NCBI GenBank assembly: GCA_944390375.1
Contig: CALXPZ010000077.1
Coordinates: forward strand, 1 to 42,579
Source: an uncultured Alphaproteobacteria bacterium
Lineage (GTDB): Bacteria; Pseudomonadota; Alphaproteobacteria; RF32; CAG-239
Length of the DNA stretch: 42,579 nucleotides
Direction: 5' to 3'
Positions 16,555 through 23,509 of the stretch are shown in pieces. Under the pieces are notes generated by a model that saw nothing but the letters and a program-made list of their open reading frames with translations, ran no database searches and was not told where the DNA came from. How positions within the stretch are numbered: position 1 is the first letter of the stretch; the number at the start of each line of letters is the position of its first letter. A program made the translations under genes and the position numbers.

Positions 16555-16938
16555 TTATTCCTGGTCGACTATTTCAAATTTCAGGTTTACGCCGTCGCCC
16601 GACAAAACCAAGTCGCCGTTGTCAAAAGAAATATTTTCAACCTTGCCGAGATTTTGGAAATATTCTGTTTCCGCCTTCATCATCGGTTCCGGCGCGGCCA
16701 TCATGGTCGAGCCGATGGCCGAAAATTTGATCTTGCCGCCGTTGATTTCATAGCCGCCGAAATAGCGGTTAACCGCCTGGCCGTAAAATTTGGGAGCCTC
16801 GGCATCAAAAGAAAGGGAAATTTCCATCCCCTCCGGGGCATTGAGAAGAACATAGTCGTTGCCTTTGATTTCGGCGGCGGGGTCTTTGCTGCAGGCCGCC
16901 AGCATCAGACCGAAAACGAATGCACAGATTTTTTTCAT
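16555..16938 (-). CDS. META domain (HslJ-like) lipoprotein
   Basis: The 127-residue protein has a lipoprotein signal with lipobox LAAC (Cys16). A META domain follows: the NRYFGGYEINGGKIKF and IGSTMMA segments, a PEPMMKAETEYFQNL helix and terminal strands LVLSGDGVNLKFEI match the HslJ/META pattern. HslJ proteins are linked to heat shock and novobiocin resistance in enterobacteria, but their biochemical role is not known. A CAGGAG ribosome site precedes the ATG. The protein is probably anchored to a membrane facing the periplasm. Confidence 0.88.
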   Translation of the reverse strand: MKKICAFVFGLMLAACSKDPAAEIKGNDYVLLNAPEGMEISLSFDAEAPKFYGQAVNRYFGGYEINGGKIKFSAIGSTMMAAPEPMMKAETEYFQNLGKVENISFDNGDLVLSGDGVNLKFEIVDQE

Positions 16939-17054
16939 GACATCTCCTGTTTATATTAGTGAATCCTCAATTCTTATATATATACGCATTTTTTAAGCTT
17001 TCCACTAAAAAATACGATTTCCCGTCCGTTTCCGCAAAAAATCCGCCGCCGGCA

Positions 17055-17092
17055 CAAAAAAAGCTCCCGAACCGGGAAGGTAAGGGAGCTTT
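17055..17092 (-). terminator. Terminator of the 70-residue gene
   Basis: AAAGCTCCC and GGGAGCTTT form a stem that, on the minus strand, is followed by seven T residues. Confidence 0.85.
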
Positions 17093-17106
17093 AATTTAGA
17101 GAAGTT

Positions 17107-17319
17107 TTAATCGTTGTCATAAAAGCTGTCGCGGTCGACACGGGCGTCGTGCAGCAGCTCTTTTAAAATGGAAAGACGCATTTTGCGCTCATACTTTTCC
17201 ATTTCCTTGTCTTGCTGAACCTTGGCAATCTCTTCGCGCAGTTCGGTGCAGGACATGTCCAAATACTCTTCTCTGATTTCATCCTGGATATAATCCAGTT
17301 CTATTTCTTTTTGACACAT
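17107..17319 (-). CDS. Small coiled-coil protein, 70 residues
   Basis: The protein is almost entirely charged helix (IQDEIREEYLDMSC, then EEIAKVQQDKEMEKYERKM) and ends in an Asp-rich tail. There is no membrane segment. No family is recognised. It begins with ATG at 17319 with only a weak ribosome site and is divergent from the porin gene. The AT-rich gap holds a TATAAT on the minus strand at 17348-17353 without a convincing -35. A strong terminator directly follows, which supports its being a real expressed gene. Confidence 0.65.
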   Translation of the reverse strand: MCQKEIELDYIQDEIREEYLDMSCTELREEIAKVQQDKEMEKYERKMRLSILKELLHDARVDRDSFYDND

Positions 17320-17393
17320 AATTATAGGAATTTATAATTTTACTTAAATTATATTCTACCTCTTCCCGGCTTTTTTGTCCAGAAAATATTATA

Positions 17394-17421
17394 TTGACAG
17401 CGCAAAAATAGGTTTTAGACT
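17394..17421 (+). promoter_or_regulatory. Promoter of the porin gene
   Basis: TTGACA (17394-17399), 16-base spacer, TAGACT (17416-17421). The ATG at 17452 is preceded by a GGGGGCAGG ribosome site. Confidence 0.75.
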
Positions 17422-17451
17422 GGAACTCATCAATCAACACAAGGGGGCAGG

Positions 17452-18558
17452 ATGATAAAAAAGACAGCAATCGCAGCCGTTTGCGCGGCATTGATAAGCA
17501 CCAGCGCTTTCGCCGGTGAATGGACTTTTGAGGCCATGGGCAAAGCAAAGGCACTGCTTGGTTATGCCAAGCCCGATTCTCGCTATTCTTATCATCAGTC
17601 GCGCTATCATCTGCCGATGCGCTTTAATCTCAACCTGCTGGCTCAATACAGTTTTAATGCCGATTATCAGCTGAGCGCCTATCTTGATTTGGCCTACGGC
17701 GTCGATCAGGAGTTAAAAGACTACAATCACGGCTCCTGGGGCGAACAGGCCTACCTGATTTTGGATGCTCCTTTCGGCCGCATAGTCGGCGGTCAGAGTT
17801 ATAATGCCGCCTACCAGCTCGGCGTCGGCGCGCCCTCTGCCGGCGTGATCGGCGTCAACCAGAGTGATATCGTCAACTTTGTTGCCAACCCCAACTGGCA
17901 GCGCAACCGCCGCGGTACGGCTTATCGCACGCTCAATTCGACCGACATCAACACCGACGGTACCGCGCCCAAAATCACCTATATCAGCCCCGAGTTTAAC
18001 GGTACCATGATCGGTCTGACTTTTGTGCCGGAAAGTTACAGCCGCGACGGCCTGATTAACCGCCATGCCTCGTATAAGGACAAGGCCGGCTATATCGCCG
18101 CCCTGTATCACAACCGGGAGCTGGGCAACGCCAGTCTTTCGGCCTCAGTTGCCGCCGCGCATTTTGACGACATCGACAACGAGCTTTCCGCCGGACTGAG
18201 CCTGTACTACAAAGGCTGGACTTTCGGCGGCGCGGTTCGCCGCACGTTTGTCAACCACAAGCAGGCCAAAATGAATATGTTTGCGCCCGACGGTTTTGAT
18301 GCTTTTCGCGACGGTTGGGCGGCCAACGCCGGTATCGGTTACGAAATCGGCCCGCTGAAAACGGCGCTGACTTATTTTTATGCCAAGGCCGACGGCAAAG
18401 ATTATGAAGATCGCATTCTCCAGCTTTCCGGCGGCTGGCAGTTAAATAAGAATTTTGAGTTGCAGGCGGCGGTTGCCCGCGGCGAATTTGACGGCGAAAC
18501 GCCGGCCGAAAGCAACCGGGGCTATGCCTTTATCGCCGGTGTCAGCTTTAGTTTTTAG
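17452..18558 (+). CDS. Gram-negative outer-membrane porin
   Basis: The 368-residue protein has a Sec signal peptide (MIKKTAIAAVCAALISTSAFA) and alternating amphipathic strands throughout. A PFGRIVGGQSYNAAYQLG segment is typical of general trimeric porins, and the chain ends in an aromatic residue after GVSFSF, the sorting signal for outer-membrane beta barrels. A constriction-loop region lies around residues 110-160. Solute specificity cannot be read. A good promoter and ribosome site precede it. The next gene, a response regulator, begins 9 bases after its stop without a terminator, so the two form one unit. Confidence 0.9.
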   Translation: MIKKTAIAAVCAALISTSAFAGEWTFEAMGKAKALLGYAKPDSRYSYHQSRYHLPMRFNLNLLAQYSFNADYQLSAYLDLAYGVDQELKDYNHGSWGEQAYLILDAPFGRIVGGQSYNAAYQLGVGAPSAGVIGVNQSDIVNFVANPNWQRNRRGTAYRTLNSTDINTDGTAPKITYISPEFNGTMIGLTFVPESYSRDGLINRHASYKDKAGYIAALYHNRELGNASLSASVAAAHFDDIDNELSAGLSLYYKGWTFGGAVRRTFVNHKQAKMNMFAPDGFDAFRDGWAANAGIGYEIGPLKTALTYFYAKADGKDYEDRILQLSGGWQLNKNFELQAAVARGEFDGETPAESNRGYAFIAGVSFSF

Positions 18559-18567
18559 GAGCAGGTT

Positions 18568-19197
18568 ATGTCCAGAGTCTTATTGATTTCCGAAAACGAG
18601 GCGTTTGCCGCCGATTTAAAACAGCAGTTGGAATTGCTTGAAAACTGGGAAGTGCAGGAAAACTATTCTCCCGACGTCGTGTTTGACGCGGCGGTCGTCG
18701 ATGACGACGCCGGCAAAGCCGGGGAATTGGACGGTCGCCTGCGGCATACGCCTTTGTTCCTTTTGTGGTCGGGCGAAACGGAATTGCCGGAAATTGAAAA
18801 TCTCCGCGTCGTGCGCAAGCCTTTCCGGCTGGAAAACCTGCTCGATACGCTCCATACGGCGCTGTCCTCGCTTACCCCGTCCGGCGGAGAACTGCAATTA
18901 AACGGCTGCAACCTGAACATTGCGGCCAGGGAAATCCGCTATCCGGACGGAAGACTGCCGGTCAAACTGACCGAGAGGGAAGTGGCCATTTTGAAATATC
19001 TGTACAAGTCCGGCGGCAAAATCGTCGGCAAGGCCGAACTGCTGGCGGAAGTCTGGGGTTATAATCCGGAGGCCACCACCCATACGGTGGAAACCCACAT
19101 TTACCGCCTGCGGCAGAAAATTGAACAGGAAGGCGGCGCGGGGCAGGTCATTACAACCCGGGAAAACGGCTACAAACTGATGGAACCCGGCTGTTAG
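18568..19197 (+). CDS. OmpR-family response regulator with short receiver domain
   Basis: The C-terminal half (about residues 108-205) is a clear OmpR/PhoB winged helix: LTEREVAILKYLYKSGG, then ELLAEVWGYNPEATTHTVETHIYRLRQKIE. The N-terminal receiver is shortened to about 100 residues. It keeps an acidic Glu9, an Asp cluster at 45-47 where the phosphoacceptor should sit, a Ser near 68 and Lys84 before Pro-Phe. Phosphorylation is therefore plausible but not certain. No histidine kinase is encoded nearby. The AGGAG ribosome site overlaps the end of the porin gene, and co-transcription is likely. It may regulate the porin or other envelope genes; this is inference. Confidence 0.88.
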   Translation: MSRVLLISENEAFAADLKQQLELLENWEVQENYSPDVVFDAAVVDDDAGKAGELDGRLRHTPLFLLWSGETELPEIENLRVVRKPFRLENLLDTLHTALSSLTPSGGELQLNGCNLNIAAREIRYPDGRLPVKLTEREVAILKYLYKSGGKIVGKAELLAEVWGYNPEATTHTVETHIYRLRQKIEQEGGAGQVITTRENGYKLMEPGC

Positions 19198-19205
19198 CGA
19201 TTCGC

Positions 19206-19237
19206 AAAGAAAAGCCCTCCAAAGGGGCTTTTCTTTT
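19206..19237. terminator. Bidirectional terminator between the response regulator and xth
   Basis: AAAGAAAAGCCC and GGGGCTTTTCTTT pair around a 6-base loop. The right arm reaches the stop codon of xth, so the converging units share it. Confidence 0.85.
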
Positions 19238-20036
19238 ACCGTTTGAACACAACGCCGGCCGGTACATGGTCGGAGGGGCGCTCGTGCCCGCGGCATTCTT
19301 TGAGGATAAAAGCCGTCTGCAAACATTTTGCCAGCGGCGGGCTTATCCAGATATGATCCAGCCGCCGCCCTTTGTCGTTGGTCTGCCAGTTCGGGTTGCG
19401 GTAGCTCCACCAGGTAAATATTTTTTCCGGTTCGGGATAAATGAGGCGCACGGCGTCAAGCAACCCCGATTCTCGGTGCCATTTTTGCAGCCGGGTTGTT
19501 TCTGCCGGCGTATGGGAAACAATTTTCAGCAGTTGTTTGTGGCTCCAGACGTCGTTTTCGGAAGGAGCGACGTTAAAGTCGCCGCAGACCAGCACCGGTT
19601 TTTCCCGGTTTTCCGCCGCCCGGTCGGCAAACCAGGCGTCCAGCTCTTCGATAAACCGCAGTTTGCGGGCAAATGCAGGGTTTTCTTCCGGATCCGGGAC
19701 GTCCCCGCCGGCGGGGATGTAAATATTGTGGATTTCGATTCCTTCCGCGCTGACGGCGGAAATATGGCGGGCGTCCGCTTTCCCCGCCCAGTCAAAGCGG
19801 CGGACATTGGCAAGCGGTTGTCGGGAAAGAATGGCTACGCCGTTGTAACCGGCCATACCGTAGAGCGCAATATGCTCAAAACCGAGCGCCCGCACGCCCT
19901 CAAAAGGGAAATCTTCTTCTTTGGCTTTGACTTCCTGCAGGCAGATAATGTCGGGCTGCTGTTCGTCGGCGATTCGTTTAAGTTCTCCCATTCTGATACG
20001 CAGGGAGTTGACGTTCCAGCTCAGTATTTTGCTCAT
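19236..20036 (-). CDS. xth: Exodeoxyribonuclease III (AP endonuclease)
   Basis: The 266-residue protein belongs to the endonuclease/exonuclease/phosphatase superfamily with all expected motifs: WNVNSLR, LQEVKAKEEDFP with the metal-binding Glu, NIYIPAGG, GDFNVAPSENDVW with catalytic Asp and Asn, RRLDHIWIS and the final PSDHVPAGV histidine. It cuts DNA 5' to abasic sites in base-excision repair. The start codon overlaps the lolA stop by one base (TGATG), so translation is coupled to lolA. A lolA-xth order is common in alphaproteobacteria. Confidence 0.94.
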   Translation of the reverse strand: MSKILSWNVNSLRIRMGELKRIADEQQPDIICLQEVKAKEEDFPFEGVRALGFEHIALYGMAGYNGVAILSRQPLANVRRFDWAGKADARHISAVSAEGIEIHNIYIPAGGDVPDPEENPAFARKLRFIEELDAWFADRAAENREKPVLVCGDFNVAPSENDVWSHKQLLKIVSHTPAETTRLQKWHRESGLLDAVRLIYPEPEKIFTWWSYRNPNWQTNDKGRRLDHIWISPPLAKCLQTAFILKECRGHERPSDHVPAGVVFKR

Positions 20037-20650
20037 CAGCGGCCTTTTTTAAGTTTCAGCGGGTTGTTTTGCTTGCGGAAACGGAACAGCGATTCGTCAA
20101 GTTTCTCGTCCGTCTTGCTGCCGTAAAGCGAAACCGTAACTTCCACACTCTGCGGATCGACGATTTTCCATTGCCGGAGTTCAAACGGCTGATTGTTAAA
20201 TACCAGTGTGATCGGGCCGACGCCGCCTTTGGCATATTCCACGGTTGCAATGGTCGTGCCCGAGTCCTGATAAAAGTCGGTTATTTTGATGTTTTCACCG
20301 TCGATTTTGATGTCGTTGCCGAGGATCAGGCTGGCCGGGATGTCTTCGTAGTCGATGTTGCTGACCTGGTCGAGGTCTTTGTCGTGATAAACGATGAAAT
20401 CGCCGTTGCCGACAATCAGCACATTGGTCGGCGCATCGTATTCCATGCGGATTTTATTGGGTTTTTCGATCCACAACTGCCCTTCGGCGACATTACCGTT
20501 GCTGGCGTTTTGAACAAAACGGGCCTCAAGCGTCGTAACCGAGTTCAGATAATTTTCGATTTTTCTGATATCGGAGCCGGTCGGGACGGCGGCGGAGGCA
20601 AAAGCCGGCAGCAGGGAAAGGCAGGCTGCCGCAAGATACGCGGTTTTCAT
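20036..20650 (-). CDS. lolA: LolA-family outer-membrane lipoprotein carrier
   Basis: The 204-residue protein starts with a Sec signal peptide (MKTAYLAAACLSLLPAFASA). A LolA fold follows: TTLEARFVQ, GQLWIEKPNKIRMEYD, the LIVGNGDFIVYHDKDLDQVS strands, and late PITLVFNNQPFELRQWKIVDPQ. LolA carries lipoproteins across the periplasm from LolCDE to the outer membrane, consistent with the lipoproteins predicted elsewhere in this window. It is the first gene of the lolA-xth pair. In several alphaproteobacteria ftsK lies upstream of this pair; here the upstream neighbour is instead a long intergenic region and nrdD. Confidence 0.92.
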   Translation of the reverse strand: MKTAYLAAACLSLLPAFASAAVPTGSDIRKIENYLNSVTTLEARFVQNASNGNVAEGQLWIEKPNKIRMEYDAPTNVLIVGNGDFIVYHDKDLDQVSNIDYEDIPASLILGNDIKIDGENIKITDFYQDSGTTIATVEYAKGGVGPITLVFNNQPFELRQWKIVDPQSVEVTVSLYGSKTDEKLDESLFRFRKQNNPLKLKKGR

Positions 20651-20780
20651 TATATTATTCCTATGCTAAAATTTAAAACTAAAGACAATATAATGAATTT
20701 CCGCCCGCATTACAACCTTTTTGCGGCAGAAATTCCGGCTCCGGCCGGGAAAGCGTAAAACCGCGAAAAGAAAAGAAAAA

Positions 20781-20806
20781 AATTCGGTGCGGCAATTCGG
20801 TGCGAC
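20781..20806 (+). repeat. Two tandem copies of a 13-base repeat
   Basis: AATTCGGTGCGGC (20781-20793) is followed directly by AATTCGGTGCGAC (20794-20806), which differs at one base. It lies just before a perfect DnaA box. Confidence 0.85.
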
Positions 20807-20814
20807 AGAGAATT

Positions 20815-20823
20815 TGTGGATAA
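20815..20823 (-). promoter_or_regulatory. DnaA box, perfect match
   Basis: TGTGGATAA on the plus strand is TTATCCACA on the minus strand, the high-affinity DnaA consensus. It sits in the lolA-nrdD gap. Confidence 0.6.
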
Positions 20824-20846
20824 AAAAACACCGATTCTCCGCTTTT

Positions 20847-20864
20847 TGCACAAGCGGCTGTGCA
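20847..20864. repeat. Inverted repeat TGCACA-N6-TGTGCA
   Basis: A perfect 6-base inverted repeat lies between the two DnaA boxes, in the lolA-nrdD gap. It could be a dimeric regulator site; the protein is unknown. Confidence 0.5.
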
Positions 20865-20920
20865 TATTAACCTTTTTAATAAAATGTTGTTTTTGACGAT
20901 AAAATTTTTTTTATAAAAAT

Positions 20921-20929
20921 TTATCCACC
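20921..20929 (+). promoter_or_regulatory. DnaA box, one mismatch
   Basis: TTATCCACC differs from the consensus at the last base. It is bordered on both sides by very AT-rich runs. Together with 20815-20823 it makes two boxes about 106 bases apart in opposite orientation. Confidence 0.45.
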
Positions 20930-21094
20930 AACGGCAAAAAAAAATTTTGCTTTTTTTATATGCAGATAGGGACTTGTCAAGAGCAAAAAACGCGGTTTTC
21001 TAAATTTTTCCGGCTTGATGAAAACGGTTCTTTGTTGCAGTATCAAAGGCGTGCCGAAAGAACGGTTTATGCCATGCAAAAAAGTTGTGCACTA

Positions 21095-21104
21095 CTAGAT
21101 ATTG
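21095..21104 (+). promoter_or_regulatory. NrdR box 1
   Basis: CTAGATATTG matches the core of the NrdR repressor consensus CwAtATaTwG at 9 of 10 positions. NrdR is the ATP/dATP-sensing repressor of ribonucleotide reductase genes and binds tandem boxes. Confidence 0.65.
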
Positions 21105-21127
21105 GTGTTGTTTACTTTTTCTTAATA

Positions 21128-21137
21128 CTATATATGG
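21128..21137 (+). promoter_or_regulatory. NrdR box 2
   Basis: CTATATATGG matches the NrdR core at 9 of 10 positions and begins 33 bases after box 1, about three helical turns, as is typical for paired boxes. It overlaps the likely -10 region (TTGTTT at about 21108 with an AT-rich -10 near 21130), so binding would block transcription of nrdD. Confidence 0.7.
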
Positions 21138-21189
21138 TATATCGAACGTAAGATAACTACTAGCCACGGGAAGGAATATATAAAGAGCG

Positions 21190-23241
21190 ATGTCCGAAAA
21201 TAAGTACAATGTTTCCAAAGTTAAGGAAACGAAAATCGCCAACGTGATCAAAAGAGACGGAACCATGGTTCCTTTTGACAGCGACAAAATTTACAATGCT
21301 ATCCGCAAGGCCGGCGAATCTACCGGCGAGTTCGGTGAGCAGGAAAGTTACCTGCTGACGGGGCAGGTCTTAAAGGTTCTGGAGCACAAATTCAGCGAAT
21401 CCCTGCCGACCATCGAGTGCATTCAGGATGTGGTAGAGCAGGCGCTGATTTCCGCCAACTATTTCACCACCGCCAAAGCCTATATTCTTTATCGCGACCA
21501 GCGCCACCGCCTGCGCGGAGAAAAGAAAGTGATGGTCGATGTCGAAAGTTCGATTAACGAATATCTGGAAAGACTGGACTGGCGCGTCAATGCCAATGCC
21601 AATCAGGGCTATTCCAACGGCGGCCTGATCTTAAACGTTTCCGGCAAAGTTACCGCCAATTACTGGCTGAGTCACGTTTACCCGGCAGAAGTCGGCGAAG
21701 CGCACCGCAACGGCGACATTCATATTCACGACCTTGATATGCTGGCCGCCTACTGTGCCGGTTGGTCTTTGAAAAACCTTTTGCACGAGGGCTTTAACGG
21801 TGTTCCCGGCAAAGCCGAAGCCGGTCCGGCCAAACATCTTTCGGCGGCTGTCGGTCAGATGGTAAACTTTATGGGGACGCTGCAAAACGAATGGGCTGGC
21901 GCACAGGCGTTTTCTTCCGTCGACACCTATCTTGCTCCTTATATCCGCGTGGATAACCTGAGTTACGAGCAGGTTGAACAGGCTTTTCAGGAACTGATTT
22001 ATAACCTGAACGTTCCTTCTCGCTGGGGATCGCAGACACCGTTTACCAACTTTACGTTCGACTGGGTCTGCCCGGACGACCTGCGCGACAAACATCCGAT
22101 GATTGCCGGTGTTGAGCAGCCGTTCACCTATGGCGACTTAAAGCCCGAAATGGATATGATCAACAAGGCCTACATCAATGTTATGATGAAAGGCGACATC
22201 AAGGGACGTCCGTTTACTTTCCCGATTCCGACCTACAATATGACGCCGGATTTCCCCTGGGAAGACGAAAACACCGAGCTTTTGTTCGAAATGACGGCTA
22301 AATACGGTTTGCCTTATTTCCAAAATTTCATTAACTCGAGCTTAAAACCGGGACAGATTCGTTCTATGTGCTGCCGTCTGCAGCTTGACTTGCGCGAACT
22401 TCTGGCCAAAGGCAACGGTCTGTTTGGTTCGGCCGAGCAGACGGGGTCCATCGGCGTTGTTACTTTCAACTGTGCTCGTCTGGGATATGTTTATAAAGGC
22501 AACGAAACCGGTTTGTTCGGCCGTGTGGACGAACTGATGAACATCGCCCGCACCTCGCTTGAGATCAAACGCAAGCTGATCCAGCGTCTGATTGACAACG
22601 GTCTGTTCCCGTACACCAAGCGCTACCTCGGCACGTTGCGCAATCACTTCTCGACCATCGGTGTCAACGGCATCAACGAGATGATCTTAAACTTCACCGA
22701 CGGCAAACATGATATTACCGACGAGTGGGGACTGGCCTTTGCCGAGAAATTCCTGGACTATATTCGTGCGCGGATGGTCAAGATTCAGGAAGAAACCGGA
22801 CATATGTATAACCTGGAAGCCACCCCGGCCGAAAGTGCGACCTACCGTTTTGCCCGTGAAGACAAAAAGCGTTATGCCGGCATTATCCAGGCCGGAACGG
22901 CGGAGAATCCTTACTACACCAATTCTTCCCAACTGCCTGTCGGCTTTACGGACGATCCTTTTGAAGCTTTGGAATTGCAGGCTTCTCTGCAGTCTAAATA
23001 CACCGGCGGCACCGTTTTGCACCTCTATATGGGGCAGCGCGTGTCTTCGGCCAAGGTCTGCCGCGACATTGTTAAGCGCGTACTGACCAACTACCGTTTA
23101 CCGTACATTACCATCACTCCGACTTTCTCCGTTTGCCCCAAGCACGGTTACATTTCCGGAGAACACAAATACTGCCCGTTCTGCGATGAGGAGAAAATGG
23201 CAGAAAAAAGAAGAGCCGCAGCTTCCAGCGAAGTTGCATAA
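21190..23241 (+). CDS. nrdD: Anaerobic ribonucleoside-triphosphate reductase, catalytic chain without glycyl radical motif
   Basis: The 683-residue class III reductase makes dNTPs without oxygen. An ATP-cone lies at about residues 18-105 (VIKRDGTMVPFDSDKIYNAI). The ten-stranded barrel follows, with the active-site cysteine region SMCCRL (393-394) and the VVTFNCARLGY finger-loop region. The C-terminal metal site is Cys649-x2-His652 plus Cys662-x2-Cys665. In single-chain enzymes the glycyl-radical motif follows this metal site by about 15 residues. Here the chain stops 18 residues after Cys665, and those residues contain no glycine. The missing motif is encoded by the next gene. Two NrdR boxes precede the gene. 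The activase NrdG is encoded in the same unit. Confidence 0.95.
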   Translation: MSENKYNVSKVKETKIANVIKRDGTMVPFDSDKIYNAIRKAGESTGEFGEQESYLLTGQVLKVLEHKFSESLPTIECIQDVVEQALISANYFTTAKAYILYRDQRHRLRGEKKVMVDVESSINEYLERLDWRVNANANQGYSNGGLILNVSGKVTANYWLSHVYPAEVGEAHRNGDIHIHDLDMLAAYCAGWSLKNLLHEGFNGVPGKAEAGPAKHLSAAVGQMVNFMGTLQNEWAGAQAFSSVDTYLAPYIRVDNLSYEQVEQAFQELIYNLNVPSRWGSQTPFTNFTFDWVCPDDLRDKHPMIAGVEQPFTYGDLKPEMDMINKAYINVMMKGDIKGRPFTFPIPTYNMTPDFPWEDENTELLFEMTAKYGLPYFQNFINSSLKPGQIRSMCCRLQLDLRELLAKGNGLFGSAEQTGSIGVVTFNCARLGYVYKGNETGLFGRVDELMNIARTSLEIKRKLIQRLIDNGLFPYTKRYLGTLRNHFSTIGVNGINEMILNFTDGKHDITDEWGLAFAEKFLDYIRARMVKIQEETGHMYNLEATPAESATYRFAREDKKRYAGIIQAGTAENPYYTNSSQLPVGFTDDPFEALELQASLQSKYTGGTVLHLYMGQRVSSAKVCRDIVKRVLTNYRLPYITITPTFSVCPKHGYISGEHKYCPFCDEEKMAEKRRAAASSEVA

Positions 23242-23262
23242 ACAACAACATTGTGCTATAAT
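23234..23262 (+). promoter_or_regulatory. Possible internal promoter for the glycyl-radical subunit
   Basis: A perfect TATAAT (23257-23262) lies 17 bases after TTGCAT (23234-23239), at the end of nrdD. The -35 matches only 3 of 6 positions. It would allow the small subunit and NrdG to be made apart from NrdD. Confidence 0.45.
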
Positions 23263-23284
23263 AAAACTAATTTGGAGAGGAAAA

Positions 23285-23497
23285 ATGACAGTTGTAAATA
23301 TCAATGATGTCAAATTGAACGACGAAGAAAGACAGCCCTGCGAAATCTGGACCCGGGTAATGGGATATCTGCGTCCGGTATCCGAATTCAACAAGGGCAA
23401 AAAGTCCGAGTTTTATGCCCGCAAATACTTCACCGAAAGCAAAGCTGTTGACGGTGGTTGTGGTTGCGGTGTTTACACCAACGTTGCGGCCGAATAA
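23285..23497 (+). CDS. Separate glycyl-radical subunit of the anaerobic ribonucleotide reductase
   Basis: The 70-residue protein contains RVMGYLRPVSEFNKGKK (24-40) followed by EFYARKYF. This is the C-terminal glycyl-radical segment of class III reductases (consensus RVxGYxRPV..xNxGK..E...R). Gly27 is the predicted radical site. A Cys-rich GGCGCG end (57-62) follows. It is encoded as an independent protein with its own ATG and GGAGAGG ribosome site, 43 bases after nrdD, whose product lacks this segment. By analogy to YfiD/GrcA for pyruvate formate-lyase, it would dock on NrdD and be activated by NrdG, encoded 12 bases downstream. The assignment by motif is strong; how the two chains assemble is inferred. 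Confidence 0.88.
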   Translation: MTVVNINDVKLNDEERQPCEIWTRVMGYLRPVSEFNKGKKSEFYARKYFTESKAVDGGCGCGVYTNVAAE

Positions 23498-23509
23498 TCC
23501 GGTTGCCCG

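Noticed and set aside
20651-21189. Calling the lolA-nrdD gap a chromosomal replication origin
   Set aside because: Only two DnaA boxes and one tandem repeat are visible, and typical origin neighbours are absent. Kept as an observation, not a feature call.
23221-23300. Frameshift that would have split a single nrdD into two frames
   Set aside because: The small gene has its own ATG, a GGAGAGG ribosome site and a 43-base gap containing a TATAAT box, and its first 20 residues are extra sequence rather than a continuation of the NrdD tail. A sequencing error is not needed to explain it.
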